Origin: Albugo candida
Taxonomy: Eukaryota; Oomycota; Peronosporomycetes; Albuginales; Albuginaceae
Length of the DNA: 64,000 nt
Reading direction: 5' to 3'
Assembly: GCA_905220665.1 (NCBI GenBank)
Contig: CAJNAR010000144.1
Location: forward strand, 434,001 to 498,000
Of this stretch, positions 22,434-34,308 are shown one piece after another; the stretch's first letter is position 1, and every line of letters begins with the position of its first letter. A program made the translations under genes and the position numbers. The notes under the pieces were generated by a model. The model was not told the DNA's origin. It saw nothing but the letters and a program-made list of their open reading frames with translations, and did not search any database.

Positions 22434-24977
22434 GTGACTTTCGCGCTAACTAGTCAGGATATAAATCGACAGTTGCTTTCGCAGTCGACTAGGGCCGATT
22501 TGCTCGATACACTCGTACTTCTTCATAGCCCACTGAAGATAGGTACGCTAGACCTGTACGGAGGTGTAGATTCTGATAGAAGACATAATTAAGATGCACA
22601 TATATGTTTGCAGAGAAAGCGACACTCAATTATTTGTTGAAAGGTCAAGGAATTCTCTTTTCCCAAATCCTCTAATTATTCGCTTTACCTCATGAAGCAT
22701 TTATGTTACCATCAAAGAGCAAACCGTACAATCAGAAAGCGGATGGTACCGTCGTGAAGACTCTTACCATATCGCTGATTTCGTCAAAAAAGAATCCGCA
22801 ACAAACCGAAGAAGTGTAAGAAGAGCGACAACAAAGCGCTTTTGCGTCTGTGTAAACAGTTGTCAGGACCTTGGCTCTGCCAGGAAATCTCTGTCGACTG
22901 ACATCGAGCCATGAAAACAATCAATGGCGGACCGAAAAGCATCTTGAAGTATTGCCGGGAATCGAGGCACCAAGTAAAAGCATTAAATCCAAGAACGCGC
23001 GGTCAAAAAACGAAGACTGGATTGTACAACAGCGAGTTGTATACAGTGACCAGGATGAAAACTTCATGGCGCTGCGGGTCGAGAAGAGGGAAGAAGGTGG
23101 ATTCTGCTACCGGACCGACACAGACTTCCAGAAATTCGTTTCCAAGGTCTACGGGGACATTAGTGTGCCAGTGGGCAGCAGTAATGAGCTCACAAGCAGA
23201 ATACGGATCACCATGGGCTTCTTTTTTGAGTTTACATGGCGAAATGCCCTAGAAAAAAAGTGCCACGTCGCGCCTGCGCAGCATTAAATGAACGCTACTT
23301 TATTTCGCGAATATTGAGGAAGGTTCGTTCATTGAGCTCAAACGCCTAAATCGCGCCTCGACTCAACCTTACACTCGCGGTAGATACAGTAAGATACCAG
23401 TGAGTCGATCCTTTGCATCGTCTTATCATGAGAGAATCGTTGAATCGAGTGAATATCAGAGCGTCGTCTGAGTTCTCAGTACGGAATCAACACCGTGAGT
23501 GAATCAGGGAAGAAAGTCGGCATGACTACTGACATGAAACCTTCAGATTACTGTGAAAAACTGGCACAATTGCACGATTGAGACTAAAGCCATTTCTTTG
23601 AGCGAGAAAGATTCAAGCATTCAGGCCTTTGTGTCGTCGAGACGTATTCTTGTGCACGGTGGATCGTTCCTTCGGGGGAAAAGCATATCTAACGTATTTC
23701 AAATCGACCAGCTCAGCGTAATGAGATTCTATGATTCACCAATAGGTGCTTGAGTGAAGGATGTCAAACTGCTGAGAGTACGTTCTCATAAGTCGAAAAG
23801 ATGGCAAGGGCGCTCACTTAAATCTGCATTCAAGACCCGGTCTAAGCTAACCAGCCCCAGACAAGTACCGGGAATCAGGAAGACAACCGTCGGTGTTGAT
23901 GTACGCAAGTCGATACGCTGATATTGATGGTCACGAGGTGGTGACGACTGTGCAGTATGGAAGAGTGCCACACGCAGTCACTATCCTGAAGCTTGCGTAG
24001 AATTAGCCTGCTTGGGCAAGTTCAGCGAATACACTTGGTCTAGATACACTCATTTGTATGATAGATCAAGGATATTGAATAGATTGAATTGAACGTACCT
24101 TAGGTTGCATAAGGCACAGTCTGGATAGAAGGCATGATTTCGATTGTTGATTGAATGTTGCTTCATCCATGATTTAAGTAAGACATCACCCGGTAAAGTA
24201 ATCAATACGAATTTTCAGACCCAAGATAATAAGCGTGTCAGTACATCGGTCAAGAGTGTTCGATCCAATCTATTACAAACTCATGTATTCTTTGCGAGCT
24301 GTTTATTTGTGCCCAACGTGTCTCATCTCATGTAGATTTGCTCTAATTGATTCCCAATCAGAACTCAAGACAAAAGTGCTTCCATCTGCACATGCATCTG
24401 ATCAGATGCGTGACATGGTATCGTCGTCTACCTTTTCAAGAAAGCCGATACATTGTGCAACTCTGGAAGATAAGCTGATAAACACTTACCATAATTATAC
24501 ATGAAAGGCTGCGAAGCGATTTTTAGTACTTGGGATGTGTATGTCCTCATTCTGTCCCATTTTATTTCTTTTCAGTGCCCGTAATTAGTATTGGTGCTTA
24601 AGGCTACTGACACAACACGGCACTCTTCAACTACTCTTCTCACCGCATACTTTCACGATATTCATCTATCTAAGTGACCGTGACTACAACTATTGGAATA
24701 GCTACGTGTCGAATTCTGCCTACCGTTGATTCTCATCGAGAACACGCACAATTTTGAATTAGCAACGTCGATATCAGATCGATTTCTGGATAAACAATGC
24801 TCGCTTCTGCTTGTTATCTTTGTAATCTAGAATCATCGACTTATGAAGCGATCGATTCAATTATCATTGTTAGACACACTTGGTTATAAGCAGAAGGTCC
24901 TCTATATCAGGTTTATCAGTCCTCTGGTAGCAGTTATATAACGTTAGCAACCTAAAGGCTTCTTCATTCGGCTTCAC
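22434..24977. other. spacer between the arms; no firm gene
   Basis: This is the unique sequence between the inverted-repeat arm and TAF1. Apart from a 138-codon plus-strand frame at 22871-23287 no coding signal is convincing. The TAF1 promoter should lie at its right end. Confidence 0.5.
22871..23287 (+). CDS. possible coding remnant, unidentified
   Basis: This is an open frame of 138 codons with charged protein-like composition (for example ENFMALRVEKREEGGFCYRTDTDFQKF). It has no recognised domain, no good upstream context and no second copy in the window. It may be a fragment of a mobile element or of an older gene. Treat it as doubtful. Confidence 0.25.
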   Translation: MALPGNLCRLTSSHENNQWRTEKHLEVLPGIEAPSKSIKSKNARSKNEDWIVQQRVVYSDQDENFMALRVEKREEGGFCYRTDTDFQKFVSKVYGDISVPVGSSNELTSRIRITMGFFFEFTWRNALEKKCHVAPAQH

Positions 24978-27900
24978 ATGAAAGTCGCCGCGAATGATGC
25001 GACTTCTGAATCCGTAAATGAAGAAAGAAAGCTTCATTGCAGGTTCCATATTCCTAGACTCTCTGAAAGTCAAAATATAGTAGATTTTGCAAAGATATAC
25101 TCGAAACATTCAGAAGAAAAAATATGGGAAAATCTACCACAATTATCAAAAGAGCTGATGGCGATCACAGCGGAATACAAAAAGAAAAGTACGAGAACAC
25201 AAAATGATGTTACTGTTTGTCACGACGAAGTCGAGTCGTTTATATCGTGTTCTGAGAACGCATTCGATCAGAATGCTGTAAACGACATATCTCTGAGCAC
25301 AAAAAAAGGCATGACTTTGCTTTCTGACCTTCCGACAGCGAAAGGAAAACCAATGAGAAGATTCACATCTCTTCTCAATTCACCATTTGATGACGTCATA
25401 CGTCGTGCTGAACAAGAAGAATTAAGGCGACGATCGCTGCAATCATTGGCTGCAGACGACTCTGAAAGCATCCGAGATAACGCAATGTACGAGAAAGTTG
25501 AACAGATTCCATGGGAACACATGATCGTATGGAAAGAAAAACCCACGTCTGATCTAGAGGATACAACCCATTGCGTTGAAGAGCAAGACGATGAACAAGA
25601 AGTTTCTAATGAATCAGATCACATGGCCACCAAGTCTATGACGAAGGTAGAGAATCGTCTGCTTGGGGAAAAAGCGGTGAAATTGAAGAAAAAGGAAGAT
25701 TCGTTACTGATTTATGTCCCTGATTCATCTGATATCGTACGTGATTTCGATATGACAAAACCAAGACATTATAGATGGGAATTTGAAGGTGCCCATTCAA
25801 CGGCTCGTAGCGATCCGGTGTTGCCGAATACTTGCTCTGGTGGTCCCACTCCCTCTGAATCGGTATCTACTGAGGTAGAAGCATCGACCCGAGCCATTGC
25901 TTCCTTACCTTGTCCTCTGAATAAAGAATTAGAAAACGGCAGCTGGTTAGACGCTATCGGATGGAATTGCACCCAAGAGATGCCAGACACCAAATTAGTG
26001 CTAGACGACAATGACACGAATATCATACTCTCACTGCCGGAGACGGAAGATATTCGACCAACATTACGAATCCCAGAACGAAAATTAGGGGCTGCAGAGC
26101 AGCGGCTTGAGCAGTTGGATAAACAGCGGCGAGAGAAGAAACAACGCATCGATGAGGTGATGGGCAATTTAGAATTTGGCGAAGAAACTGCCGAAGGACG
26201 TCTAGGTACCGATGGTACGGGCAAGAAGAGCAAAGAAACACGCATAATCAAAAACATTGGACATGTCCATCATTCACTTCCCGCCATCAAACTCACTATG
26301 ACGAAACCAGAATTGCCGAAATCAAAATTGCGGGAATTTCATCGGCCACGAGGGAAATTCAAAATCAATGAACGCTTGTTATTTGCAAGAGCGCCAAAAG
26401 TTGCAATACCACAAAAGATAGAAAAGAATGTAATGGTCGTTACGCAGATAAAGAAAAGCTCTGATTTGAATCCGACAGCGGGAGGAAAGCTTATAATGGT
26501 GGAGTATACAGAACAGAATCCGCCCATACTTTCTAATCTGGGGATGGCTTCTCGGGTCTTGCATTACTGGCGACCACCAGAGGACGATGATGATCATGTT
26601 TTGGGAAAGAAAAAGACGAAAAAAGCAAAACCGAAGCCTCCTGAGATGCCCATGGGTCAAGTCATCTCACTAGGCGATCACGATGAATCTCCTTTTGTAG
26701 GCGATATACCTCCGGGTCGGGTTGTGACTTCACTCAACTCAAAACTTTACAAAATTCCGATCTTTCGACACAAAGCGGTCATTCCATTTGCCACTAATGC
26801 TGCCGATCGAGAAGCAGGGAGTCATGTCTTGTTCCTATTATGCCGCTCAATTTCCAAGCACAAAAAAGGGTCCTCTTCGATAGATTCGTCCTCTGCTGGA
26901 ATGGGAGCAAAGTCGACCATTTACATTATGGAACTACCAGAGCTCTATGTCGCAGGGCAAATTGAGCCACAGCTGGAAGTCCCCGCTCCGAACTCACGAA
27001 GCGCCAATGATTTTATTCGACCTTACATGTCTTTCCATATCCTTCGGCTTTTTAAAAAAGCCAGTGATGGAGAGCGACTGAAAATTGAAGACGTTGCACG
27101 AGCTTTTCCCAATCAATCTGGCACTGCCATTCGTAAGCGGATGAAAGAAGTAGCAACCTTCGAAAGAGGTGGCAATGACTCCGGCTGGTGGAAGAAAAAA
27201 GCCGCGAATCAATTGACCAGTGAAGAAGAGATACGTTCCAGCATCCCACCAGAAAATGTCTGTTTGTATGAGAGTATGATGGCAGGACATCGTCGTTTGT
27301 CAGACATTGGGCTAACAAAGCTATTTTCTCCTTCGGGTGTCAACAGCGCAATTAACCTCATGCTGAAGCGACTCGAATTACGCAGGCAAGCGCTAACAAC
27401 AAAATTCATCGATTCACTGATTTTGGATCGGGCTTCCGCTCGAGAAAAGGCTCAAAAAGAGCTCTGGAAATCCGATCCAATGATTCGAAAATTAGAGAAA
27501 GATATACAGATTGCCAGATATATCAACGAGCAACTGCAAATCACTCCATGGAATTTGACTAATAATTATGTGGAATGTCATTTACAAGGAAAAGGTTCCG
27601 GGATGTTGCAATTAGGTGGTATCGGGGACCCAACTGGGCGTGGTGAAGGCTTCAGCTTTGTGAGAGTTCCGCAATCACGAGCCAAGAAAAAAGACGGAGA
27701 AGATGGTAATGATGCTGGTGGTGCCGCTCCGAATGCGGATTCTGCTGCTGTGCAGAAAGCAGTTGCTGCTGTGACGGGCACAACTGCAGACTTGAGAAAA
27801 TTGAAGATGAAAGAGGCTGGAGACGTCTTACGAAACCTTGGATTAGCGGAAGCGGACATCAAAAAATTACGCCGATGGGATCGAATTCATATGGTTCGAG

Positions 27901-29687
27901 AGCTCAGTAGTCGTGCCACGGCTCACGGTGTAGCGGGTACCTTGAGTAAATTCGCTCGTGGTGCTCGCAAGTCACTTTCAGCGCAGCAACAAGAATACCG
28001 AAAAAAGTGTGATGTCATTTATGAACGTCAAATGGATGTTTTGAGCTCATCACGAGTGACCTTTTCGTCTGACGAAGAGGAGGGAGATGATTTGGACTTA
28101 TCAGATTTCGATGATTTTGAAAAAGAAGTAGAAGCTGGCATTCTTGGAGGTGGTGATGCAGAAAAGATGGTAAGAAGAGGACCAGAGAAATTGTTTCTCA
28201 AAGGCGGTGGTGGTCTCAATCGAACAAGGGAAGCGCTGGCTGAACGCGAAGATATTGTCCAACTTCGTCGTTTGATGGAAGAAATGAAGGAGGATGGTGC
28301 CACTTCTGCAGCAACAGTTGATGTACAACGTCTGGATGCTGACATCAATTCTCTTCGTAATGAATCAAGAGTGAATGAAACACGTGAGGAAGGCACAAGT
28401 GCACCACAGAAGGCAGTTGTGACGGGAATGCGAGCAGAATCAATGATATCATCCGCTTTAGTGACGCCGACAGATTACCTGTCACGATCTTCTTCACCGC
28501 AACATGCGAATAATGATATCGAGTCGAAAAAGACAACACTTTGCACCGGAGGTCGAATTCCCGGGCGCCAAGTTCTAAAGAGAATCACTCGCGTGGTTGA
28601 AGAAGACGGAACCGAACGAACTCGCATCGAATTTATTATCGACGAGAAACAAATAGCCCGATTTAAAGCCTTACAACAACGCAAAGAACGTCTTCAGAAT
28701 GTCGAAGAACGTAATCAGCTCCGAAAACGAAAGCGAATGTTGGCATTAGAGGGTGATCCCATCAATCAGAATCTGCTTAATAAAGCCAAGAAGCGAAAAC
28801 AATTGCAGGAAGAATTAAAACAATTGCAAAAGACGGAAGAAGAGAACAAAGGATATCAGGAGTTACTACAAAAACAGGGCGAAGAAGAAGCTCTCTCTCA
28901 GTTGGCAAATTCTGCAGCCCAACTCAAAGGAGTCATACGCTGCACGCAGTGTGGCCAGGTAGGTCACATGCGTACGAATCGAAATTGTCCGCTGTATATG
29001 GCTGACGAAGCACGAATGAAAGTCAGTACAGCTGTAAGTAATTCCACCGAACGAAAAGCTGATGATGGTGGAAACACACCCAATTCCTCGGAAGAAAAAT
29101 CTTTACGACTTCGAGTGAAAAGCTCCGCATCTTTACTTGAAGATTTGGACATGAAACCATCCAAAATCACTGTCAATCTGTCTGAACTTCGTGAAGGCGC
29201 ACGAAAACATCAAATCGAAAAGAAAAGAAAACGAATGCAAGAAGTCAAAGAGCAAGCTGAAATATACAAACGACCGTACATGAATCCAATGGTAAAGCAG
29301 AGCCGATCCCGAATGCCCGTGACACATTTGAATGGGAATCTCGAGCTTGTCATCCAAGAATTGCTCGAAATGGATGAAAGCGAGCTATTTCGGATTCCTG
29401 TGGATGGGACTGTTGTCAAGGACTACTACCGTGTGATCAAGCATCCAATGGATCTGACCACAATGAAGACAAAAATTCAGAACACCGAGTACCTTTCTAT
29501 TCGTGACTTTATCAAAGATCTGGAATTGGTGGTGAACAACTCGAAAGCGTACAATGGTGACGCAAGTCGATCTCTGATAACAGCAAATGCGGTGAAGTTG
29601 CTCAAGCGTGCTCAAGAAAAAATGAAGAATATCAATGCTGAAGGCGGTATACCATCTACCAGCACAATCTCAGAAACAACCGGATAG
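24978..29687 (+). CDS. TAF1: transcription initiation factor TFIID subunit 1
   Basis: This is an intronless 1,569-aa scaffold subunit of TFIID. Order of parts: an acidic N-terminus with PWEHMIVWKEKP and KPRHYRWEFEG segments; a coiled coil near residues 370-400; the central TAF1/DUF3591 block (about 480-900) with GGKLIMVEYTEQNPP, LGMASRVLHYWRP, GDESPFVGDIPPG, LNSKLYKIPIFRHK, YIMELPELYVAGQIEP and the following winged-helix-like region; a Gly/Ala linker; and a Lys/Glu/Gln coiled coil near 1,280-1,310. A CX2C...H...C zinc knuckle (RCTQCGQVGHMRTNRNC) lies at about 1,320-1,340 and one bromodomain at about 1,450-1,550 (DGTVVKDYYRVIKHPMDLTTMK, NSKAYNG). Animal TAF1 has two bromodomains; one fits other eukaryotes. 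Its last 300 codons are duplicated in the left arm. It is convergent with RlmN copy 2 (46 bp between stops). Confidence 0.95.
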   Translation: MKVAANDATSESVNEERKLHCRFHIPRLSESQNIVDFAKIYSKHSEEKIWENLPQLSKELMAITAEYKKKSTRTQNDVTVCHDEVESFISCSENAFDQNAVNDISLSTKKGMTLLSDLPTAKGKPMRRFTSLLNSPFDDVIRRAEQEELRRRSLQSLAADDSESIRDNAMYEKVEQIPWEHMIVWKEKPTSDLEDTTHCVEEQDDEQEVSNESDHMATKSMTKVENRLLGEKAVKLKKKEDSLLIYVPDSSDIVRDFDMTKPRHYRWEFEGAHSTARSDPVLPNTCSGGPTPSESVSTEVEASTRAIASLPCPLNKELENGSWLDAIGWNCTQEMPDTKLVLDDNDTNIILSLPETEDIRPTLRIPERKLGAAEQRLEQLDKQRREKKQRIDEVMGNLEFGEETAEGRLGTDGTGKKSKETRIIKNIGHVHHSLPAIKLTMTKPELPKSKLREFHRPRGKFKINERLLFARAPKVAIPQKIEKNVMVVTQIKKSSDLNPTAGGKLIMVEYTEQNPPILSNLGMASRVLHYWRPPEDDDDHVLGKKKTKKAKPKPPEMPMGQVISLGDHDESPFVGDIPPGRVVTSLNSKLYKIPIFRHKAVIPFATNAADREAGSHVLFLLCRSISKHKKGSSSIDSSSAGMGAKSTIYIMELPELYVAGQIEPQLEVPAPNSRSANDFIRPYMSFHILRLFKKASDGERLKIEDVARAFPNQSGTAIRKRMKEVATFERGGNDSGWWKKKAANQLTSEEEIRSSIPPENVCLYESMMAGHRRLSDIGLTKLFSPSGVNSAINLMLKRLELRRQALTTKFIDSLILDRASAREKAQKELWKSDPMIRKLEKDIQIARYINEQLQITPWNLTNNYVECHLQGKGSGMLQLGGIGDPTGRGEGFSFVRVPQSRAKKKDGEDGNDAGGAAPNADSAAVQKAVAAVTGTTADLRKLKMKEAGDVLRNLGLAEADIKKLRRWDRIHMVRELSSRATAHGVAGTLSKFARGARKSLSAQQQEYRKKCDVIYERQMDVLSSSRVTFSSDEEEGDDLDLSDFDDFEKEVEAGILGGGDAEKMVRRGPEKLFLKGGGGLNRTREALAEREDIVQLRRLMEEMKEDGATSAATVDVQRLDADINSLRNESRVNETREEGTSAPQKAVVTGMRAESMISSALVTPTDYLSRSSSPQHANNDIESKKTTLCTGGRIPGRQVLKRITRVVEEDGTERTRIEFIIDEKQIARFKALQQRKERLQNVEERNQLRKRKRMLALEGDPINQNLLNKAKKRKQLQEELKQLQKTEEENKGYQELLQKQGEEEALSQLANSAAQLKGVIRCTQCGQVGHMRTNRNCPLYMADEARMKVSTAVSNSTERKADDGGNTPNSSEEKSLRLRVKSSASLLEDLDMKPSKITVNLSELREGARKHQIEKKRKRMQEVKEQAEIYKRPYMNPMVKQSRSRMPVTHLNGNLELVIQELLEMDESELFRIPVDGTVVKDYYRVIKHPMDLTTMKTKIQNTEYLSIRDFIKDLELVVNNSKAYNGDASRSLITANAVKLLKRAQEKMKNINAEGGIPSTSTISETTG

Positions 29688-29733
29688 CTGTATAGCTTCG
29701 TATCTGTGTTGATCAATGAATACCTCGTTACTT

Positions 29734-31123
29734 TCAACGAGAACGAGAAGCTCCAACTGTAAAACACACAATGGACGCGCCTATCAATGCAATACCAAGT
29801 GGTAGCCGGTACGCAAAGAACAGGTCTTCGCATGCTGACACGATAGAGCCATGTTTAGTCGGAGAAACCAGTCCAACTTTACTGGCGTTGTGTGCTTTAT
29901 GAGTAGCAAATCCCAGATCCTCAATGTCATGCGCAATACCTTTCTTCCCAGAGGTGATTTGTTGTGATGTTGTTTTCAAAGCTAGCTGACCACACGCGCC
30001 TTCGATATCCATTCCGTGGTTCTCACGCACAGTGGCTTTGAGGTTGTACTCTTGGCGCAACACACTTTGAAACACTCGAATGACCTGATCACTTGGCGAC
30101 GAAAACTTGGCATCAACATCGGTTGTATTGTATGGGATCAGATTGATATGCACAGAACGGTCTTGCAAGAGTTTTCCCAACAAATGAGCTGTTTCTACCG
30201 AATCATTGATTCCCTTCAGCATGCAGTATTCCACCAAAACGACGCGATGCTCTCTGAATGAAATGCCGGTCCATTTACAATAATGTTGCACATCGACAAG
30301 CTCTCTCGATTCTTACCTAGAAGCTAAGTAATCATCAATGGCTTGCATCAACTTCTCCAACGGGAAGGCCTTGGACGATGGTACAATTCGAGAACGTAAT
30401 TCCTGTGTCGGTGCGTGCAATGAGAGTGCCAATCGAACAAGTGGAACATCCTACAGACATGCACGATAAGCCCGGTACGAGTCAAACGAAATCATTGGAT
30501 GAGATTACTCTGTTTAATTGCTGAATACGATGGATGATTCCGACCGTGGATAGTGTGATATGCTTCGGAGCGAGTCCAAAGACACTTGTCATCGCTTTTA
30601 TGGCAGCGATCACCTCCTCATAATTCTGCAGAGGCTCTCCCATTCCCATAAATACAACATTTCGAATCTTTGCAAATGTATTCGCAAACGCAAGTTGTTC
30701 TAAAATCTCACCACTACAGAGATCCGCAATCATTCCCATTGTTCCTGTCGCACAAAAAGTACACCCCATTTGACACCCAACTTGTGATGAGACGCACAGC
30801 GTATTTCGACCTTTGTGTTTCATTATAACCGATTCGACACCGTGTCCGTCTTGTGTTTTGAAGAGTAGCTTGATAGTTCCATCTTCGGAAGTCTGATTCT
30901 CCGATAAAGAAAGTGTAAACACTGTAAACTTTTCATGGAGTGATTGTTGCAATCGAAGTGGCAAATTTGGTATTTCGTGAAAGTTATGGTTGATGTTATT
31001 GGTTAGGTCACGCCAGATTGCTTGGGCATGGACACTTTTGAACTTATTTTGGTTTAAAAAGGAAGGAAGCAGACGCTGATCAAAAATCGGTTGTGGATGC
31101 AATGAGCGAGTTTTCCTAACCAT
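29734..31123 (-). CDS. rlmN: RlmN-type radical-SAM 23S rRNA methyltransferase, copy 2
   Basis: Exons are 30509-31123, 30317-30450 and 29734-30253, exact mirror positions of copy 1, with the same intron lengths. The 422-aa product keeps the CX3CX2C cluster, the GACGQL cysteine and the C-terminal hydrophobic tail. Differences from copy 1 that I see are Ser for Thr at residue 7, Asn for Asp at 24, and Lys for Gln and Val for Met in the third exon. All are outside the motifs, so both copies should be active if expressed. This is probably the parental copy, since it sits beside the complete TAF1 gene. Confidence 0.93.
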
Positions 31124-31304
31124 GCTTCTTTATAGTATGGAGTGACTACACTATACCAGGGCGATTGTCGTTGTGCTGTCATAATGGCATTTATCACGCT
31201 CATTGCGTGTATGCGTCTTATTTACCTTCTTTCACGCATTGTAATAGAAGGTGAATACACTTCTATCAGGAAGCCAAATCGTCTCCATGCATCTTAGCTC
31301 AAGT

Positions 31305-31790
31305 GATTGTACTATTCCGTTTACATTTTACTTGAAAGTATTGTGTCTATTTTGTATGAAAACACTATCGGACACTGCTCTAATGAGTGATTACAATGAT
31401 GACGCATTCTTCGACTTTGCGTCATGCTGGCAGCGTAGTACGGAGCTAAGTGCGGAATTTATGAAGTGGCGTCGACGACTACTTGATAGCGACTGAGAAA
31501 ACCTACACGATTTACAGTCTTTGGTTCCCTTCATATGAAAGAAGCCTTTTGGAGCAAACTATGATCCAGTTGCTGTAGAGAGTGGGTAGACCCAATTTCG
31601 GCAGCAAGAGTTAAGTGATTCGGGAAACCACATGACGTCTAAAATAGAGTTTCGATGCAGCTTCCACCTCCGAACATAAAGGGATCCCTGCATACCGGAC
31701 ATGCATTAACGGTCACCATACAGTATGCTTCCATACGATTGCATCGCATGCAAGGAATGAAAGTATCGTGGATTCTCGTTCTTGATCATA
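31305..31790 (+). pseudogene. relic of ValRS first exon and upstream region, right arm
   Basis: This is the mirror copy of 19,421-19,890. Around 31,655-31,790 the frame still reads [20 protein letters not shown], then [11 protein letters not shown] and VLDHS. The live gene has [20 protein letters not shown] and GLDHAG, so the ATP-binding HIGH motif has become HTGH. Upstream, MKWRRRLLDSD followed by a stop matches the ValRS start [11 protein letters not shown] after a frameshift. It is clearly dead. Confidence 0.88.
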
Positions 31791-34308
31791 GCGCTGATTC
31801 GATCTCCTGTCTTTGCTTCTCTTACTGCTGGGCCACAGTACAGACGCTGTGCAATAAGATATATTGTTTGATCTATCTTCTTGTGCGAAGTCTTCTTTCG
31901 TGTGCACGGGCCATTTAAGCGCATGAGAAGTCGATATCTGTGTACTTAACCACACTTCCCAGGAACATAGAAGCCTGTACCGTTTGCTCATCGTGCCAAA
32001 AAGAATAGGAAGTGAACGTTGCATCGTTTCCGCGATCATGTGTGCCAAATACTATCGTCTTGCTTGAAATCCCGGCGATGTCGGGTTCATCACTTCTGCC
32101 ACTCTGGAACACGCAGTCATTCACCGAAGGACTTTCTAGTCTAGCAAGAAAGATTTACTTGTTCATTCTGCCCAATCCCCGTTGACGCTCGTTGGGTCAG
32201 CGAAATTGCCGCAACATACAATTTTCTCACTTTGTGAACGGCCCAACAAGTCTTATTTTGCGTCGCGATTGGCTTACGTTCAAGTTTCATATCGCTCGCT
32301 GTCGAGATTATGACTCGATTTGGCCCATTCACTTGATGCTACATCGGTGTTGGATCGAGCGGTTCCTCCTCTTCACAAGATTATCGCATAAAGACGATTT
32401 CAATTTGTCTGCTCATACCTGATGAGTGAGCCGGCGAGTTTGATATTGTCTAGTCGAAACATCGGCGTTTCCATCATGTGGTCTATTTCCAAATAGTCTT
32501 CTTCGTTGAACTCTTGTTGATCGTGGCTCACTCGTAGTGTTCAAGTGACGTGAGGTGTATGCTAAAACAATTTAAATTTGCTGGCTGGCTGGTCCAAATA
32601 GATACAAGTGGCAGCAGAGATGGTTTTGCTGGGTTCATAAACTGTTGGAAAATGCGTCAAAGAGTCAAAATTGGGACGTGATGAGGAAATGCTGAGAATC
32701 TTGTGTATTTGCGAACAGATTGTAAACCTCATCTTCAAGCCCTGTCAACAGAGTAGGAAGTCAGCGTTCGTCAGTCTTCGCATCCCAATAGACTCCAAGT
32801 AAGTAGTAGATATCAAACACTCAACTGTTGGCAGTCGCAAAGTAAGTGCGACATGGAGAGAAATTCGCCTATCTCTCAGCTGATTGCAAACGACAAAATG
32901 GGGAATATGAACGCTTTTGAATCAACTTGCGGTTATAGACTTTTCAAGAAGATCCAAGGTATAGTCAAACAAGCCTCCAGTTAATTTGATGACACCTATT
33001 ACATATCAGACAGTCAAGTAATCGTAATCGTATGCACCTGCAGGGATCGACGGTTCTGTCACTACGGCATTTGCCATACGGAAACCATGGAATGCTGTTC
33101 CTGATCAACTTTCTGAACGATCCAGTGCACTTGCCTTTTAGCCTGTCAGTATAAAGGCATAGTATGAATCAACCCACCAGGAAGGTAGGCTTTTAGTGAA
33201 AAGGGACAAAATGAATAATTCATCGGAAAAGTTTGTTCATCCGACGACACTTTCAAATAAAAAGGAAGCGTCTTTTGAATCGGTTCAACTCAAACATAAC
33301 CCTCCGCTTGATGTGGATAATCTCACATGCGACGTAATAACTCCATCATTCAGAATATGTCGCGACGTGTCATATACGTCTGGCATGAGCTACTGGTGCG
33401 TTGTCGATTTTGTGCGGTGAAGCACTGTCAAGCAGTGGGATCAGGAATTGAGTGATTGACTTCCGTCTGTGCATCGAGGGATTTTAGCCGCGTCTCCAGG
33501 TAACGATCTTATCATGCGCGCTTTTGCATTTCTTGCGCTGTAACACTCCATCTCTTCTATGCCTTCCGTATTGCATCACAGTCTTTTGTTGCTAGTCCTC
33601 GAGAAGTTAACTAGGTAAACCTTTGTGCTACAAATTTTTTCCTCTTAAAGTCGTCATTGGGGATCAGATGCGTAAAAATCACCACTTTGACGCGAAGCAC
33701 CTTTTTTTCAATGTCTCGAAGCTCAGCCACATACTTATGCCCTGTCCTAGGTGTTCATCAGACTGAGCTGATCACAACACAGCTCTAAAGCAGGTTCAGA
33801 TAACATTGAAGTTCCCTTACGTATTAGGAGAAGTGAAAGCGTGCTTGTCCTCGGTTATGTTTGCTTATGTAACACAATTTGTCCCGTTTGTGACAAACTA
33901 ATCAAAGACGTTAGAAGTGAAGACTTAATTTTGGATCATCGAACGGAAAAAAATCTACTCTTTTAGACGTAACACGAAGCAGACCATTTCGGCACTTTGC
34001 CTCCTGATCTTGTCCTAATGAATTTTCAACCTACATGATATCTTAATACATTCAGAATCTTCCTGGAATCGGATCACCGACCGCAATTGATCCCGCAGCT
34101 CTATTCTCTGTGATAAGTGGTTCATAAAGACAATATCATGGGTTTGACGTATAGGTCCAGCTAGAAGGTGATGTAAAGGAGATAGAACGCTAGGTAGTGT
34201 CGGTCGGGACGAGACATCAATACTGAATCGTAGAATCATTCAATGCTGTCGATAGAGATTAGTCCGCTCGATTATCCGTTAAGCGAGAAATATTTCGGCA
34301 TGGTGAGG
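31791..34308. other. decayed gene fragments in right arm
   Basis: This is the counterpart of 16,771-19,420. Short frames such as 31915-32124 (minus), 32141-32332 (minus, RVIISTASDMKLERKP start), 33196-33420 (plus, 74 codons) and 34015-34239 (minus, 74 codons) have matches in the left arm. Each is interrupted in one arm or both. The 74-codon frame at 33196 is open in both arms with about seven amino-acid changes. No family was recognised. Confidence 0.4.

Noticed and set aside
25268..28684. Long minus-strand frames opposite TAF1
   Set aside because: They are shadows of the TAF1 frame, Ser-rich because the sense strand is rich in Glu/Lys/Arg codons.
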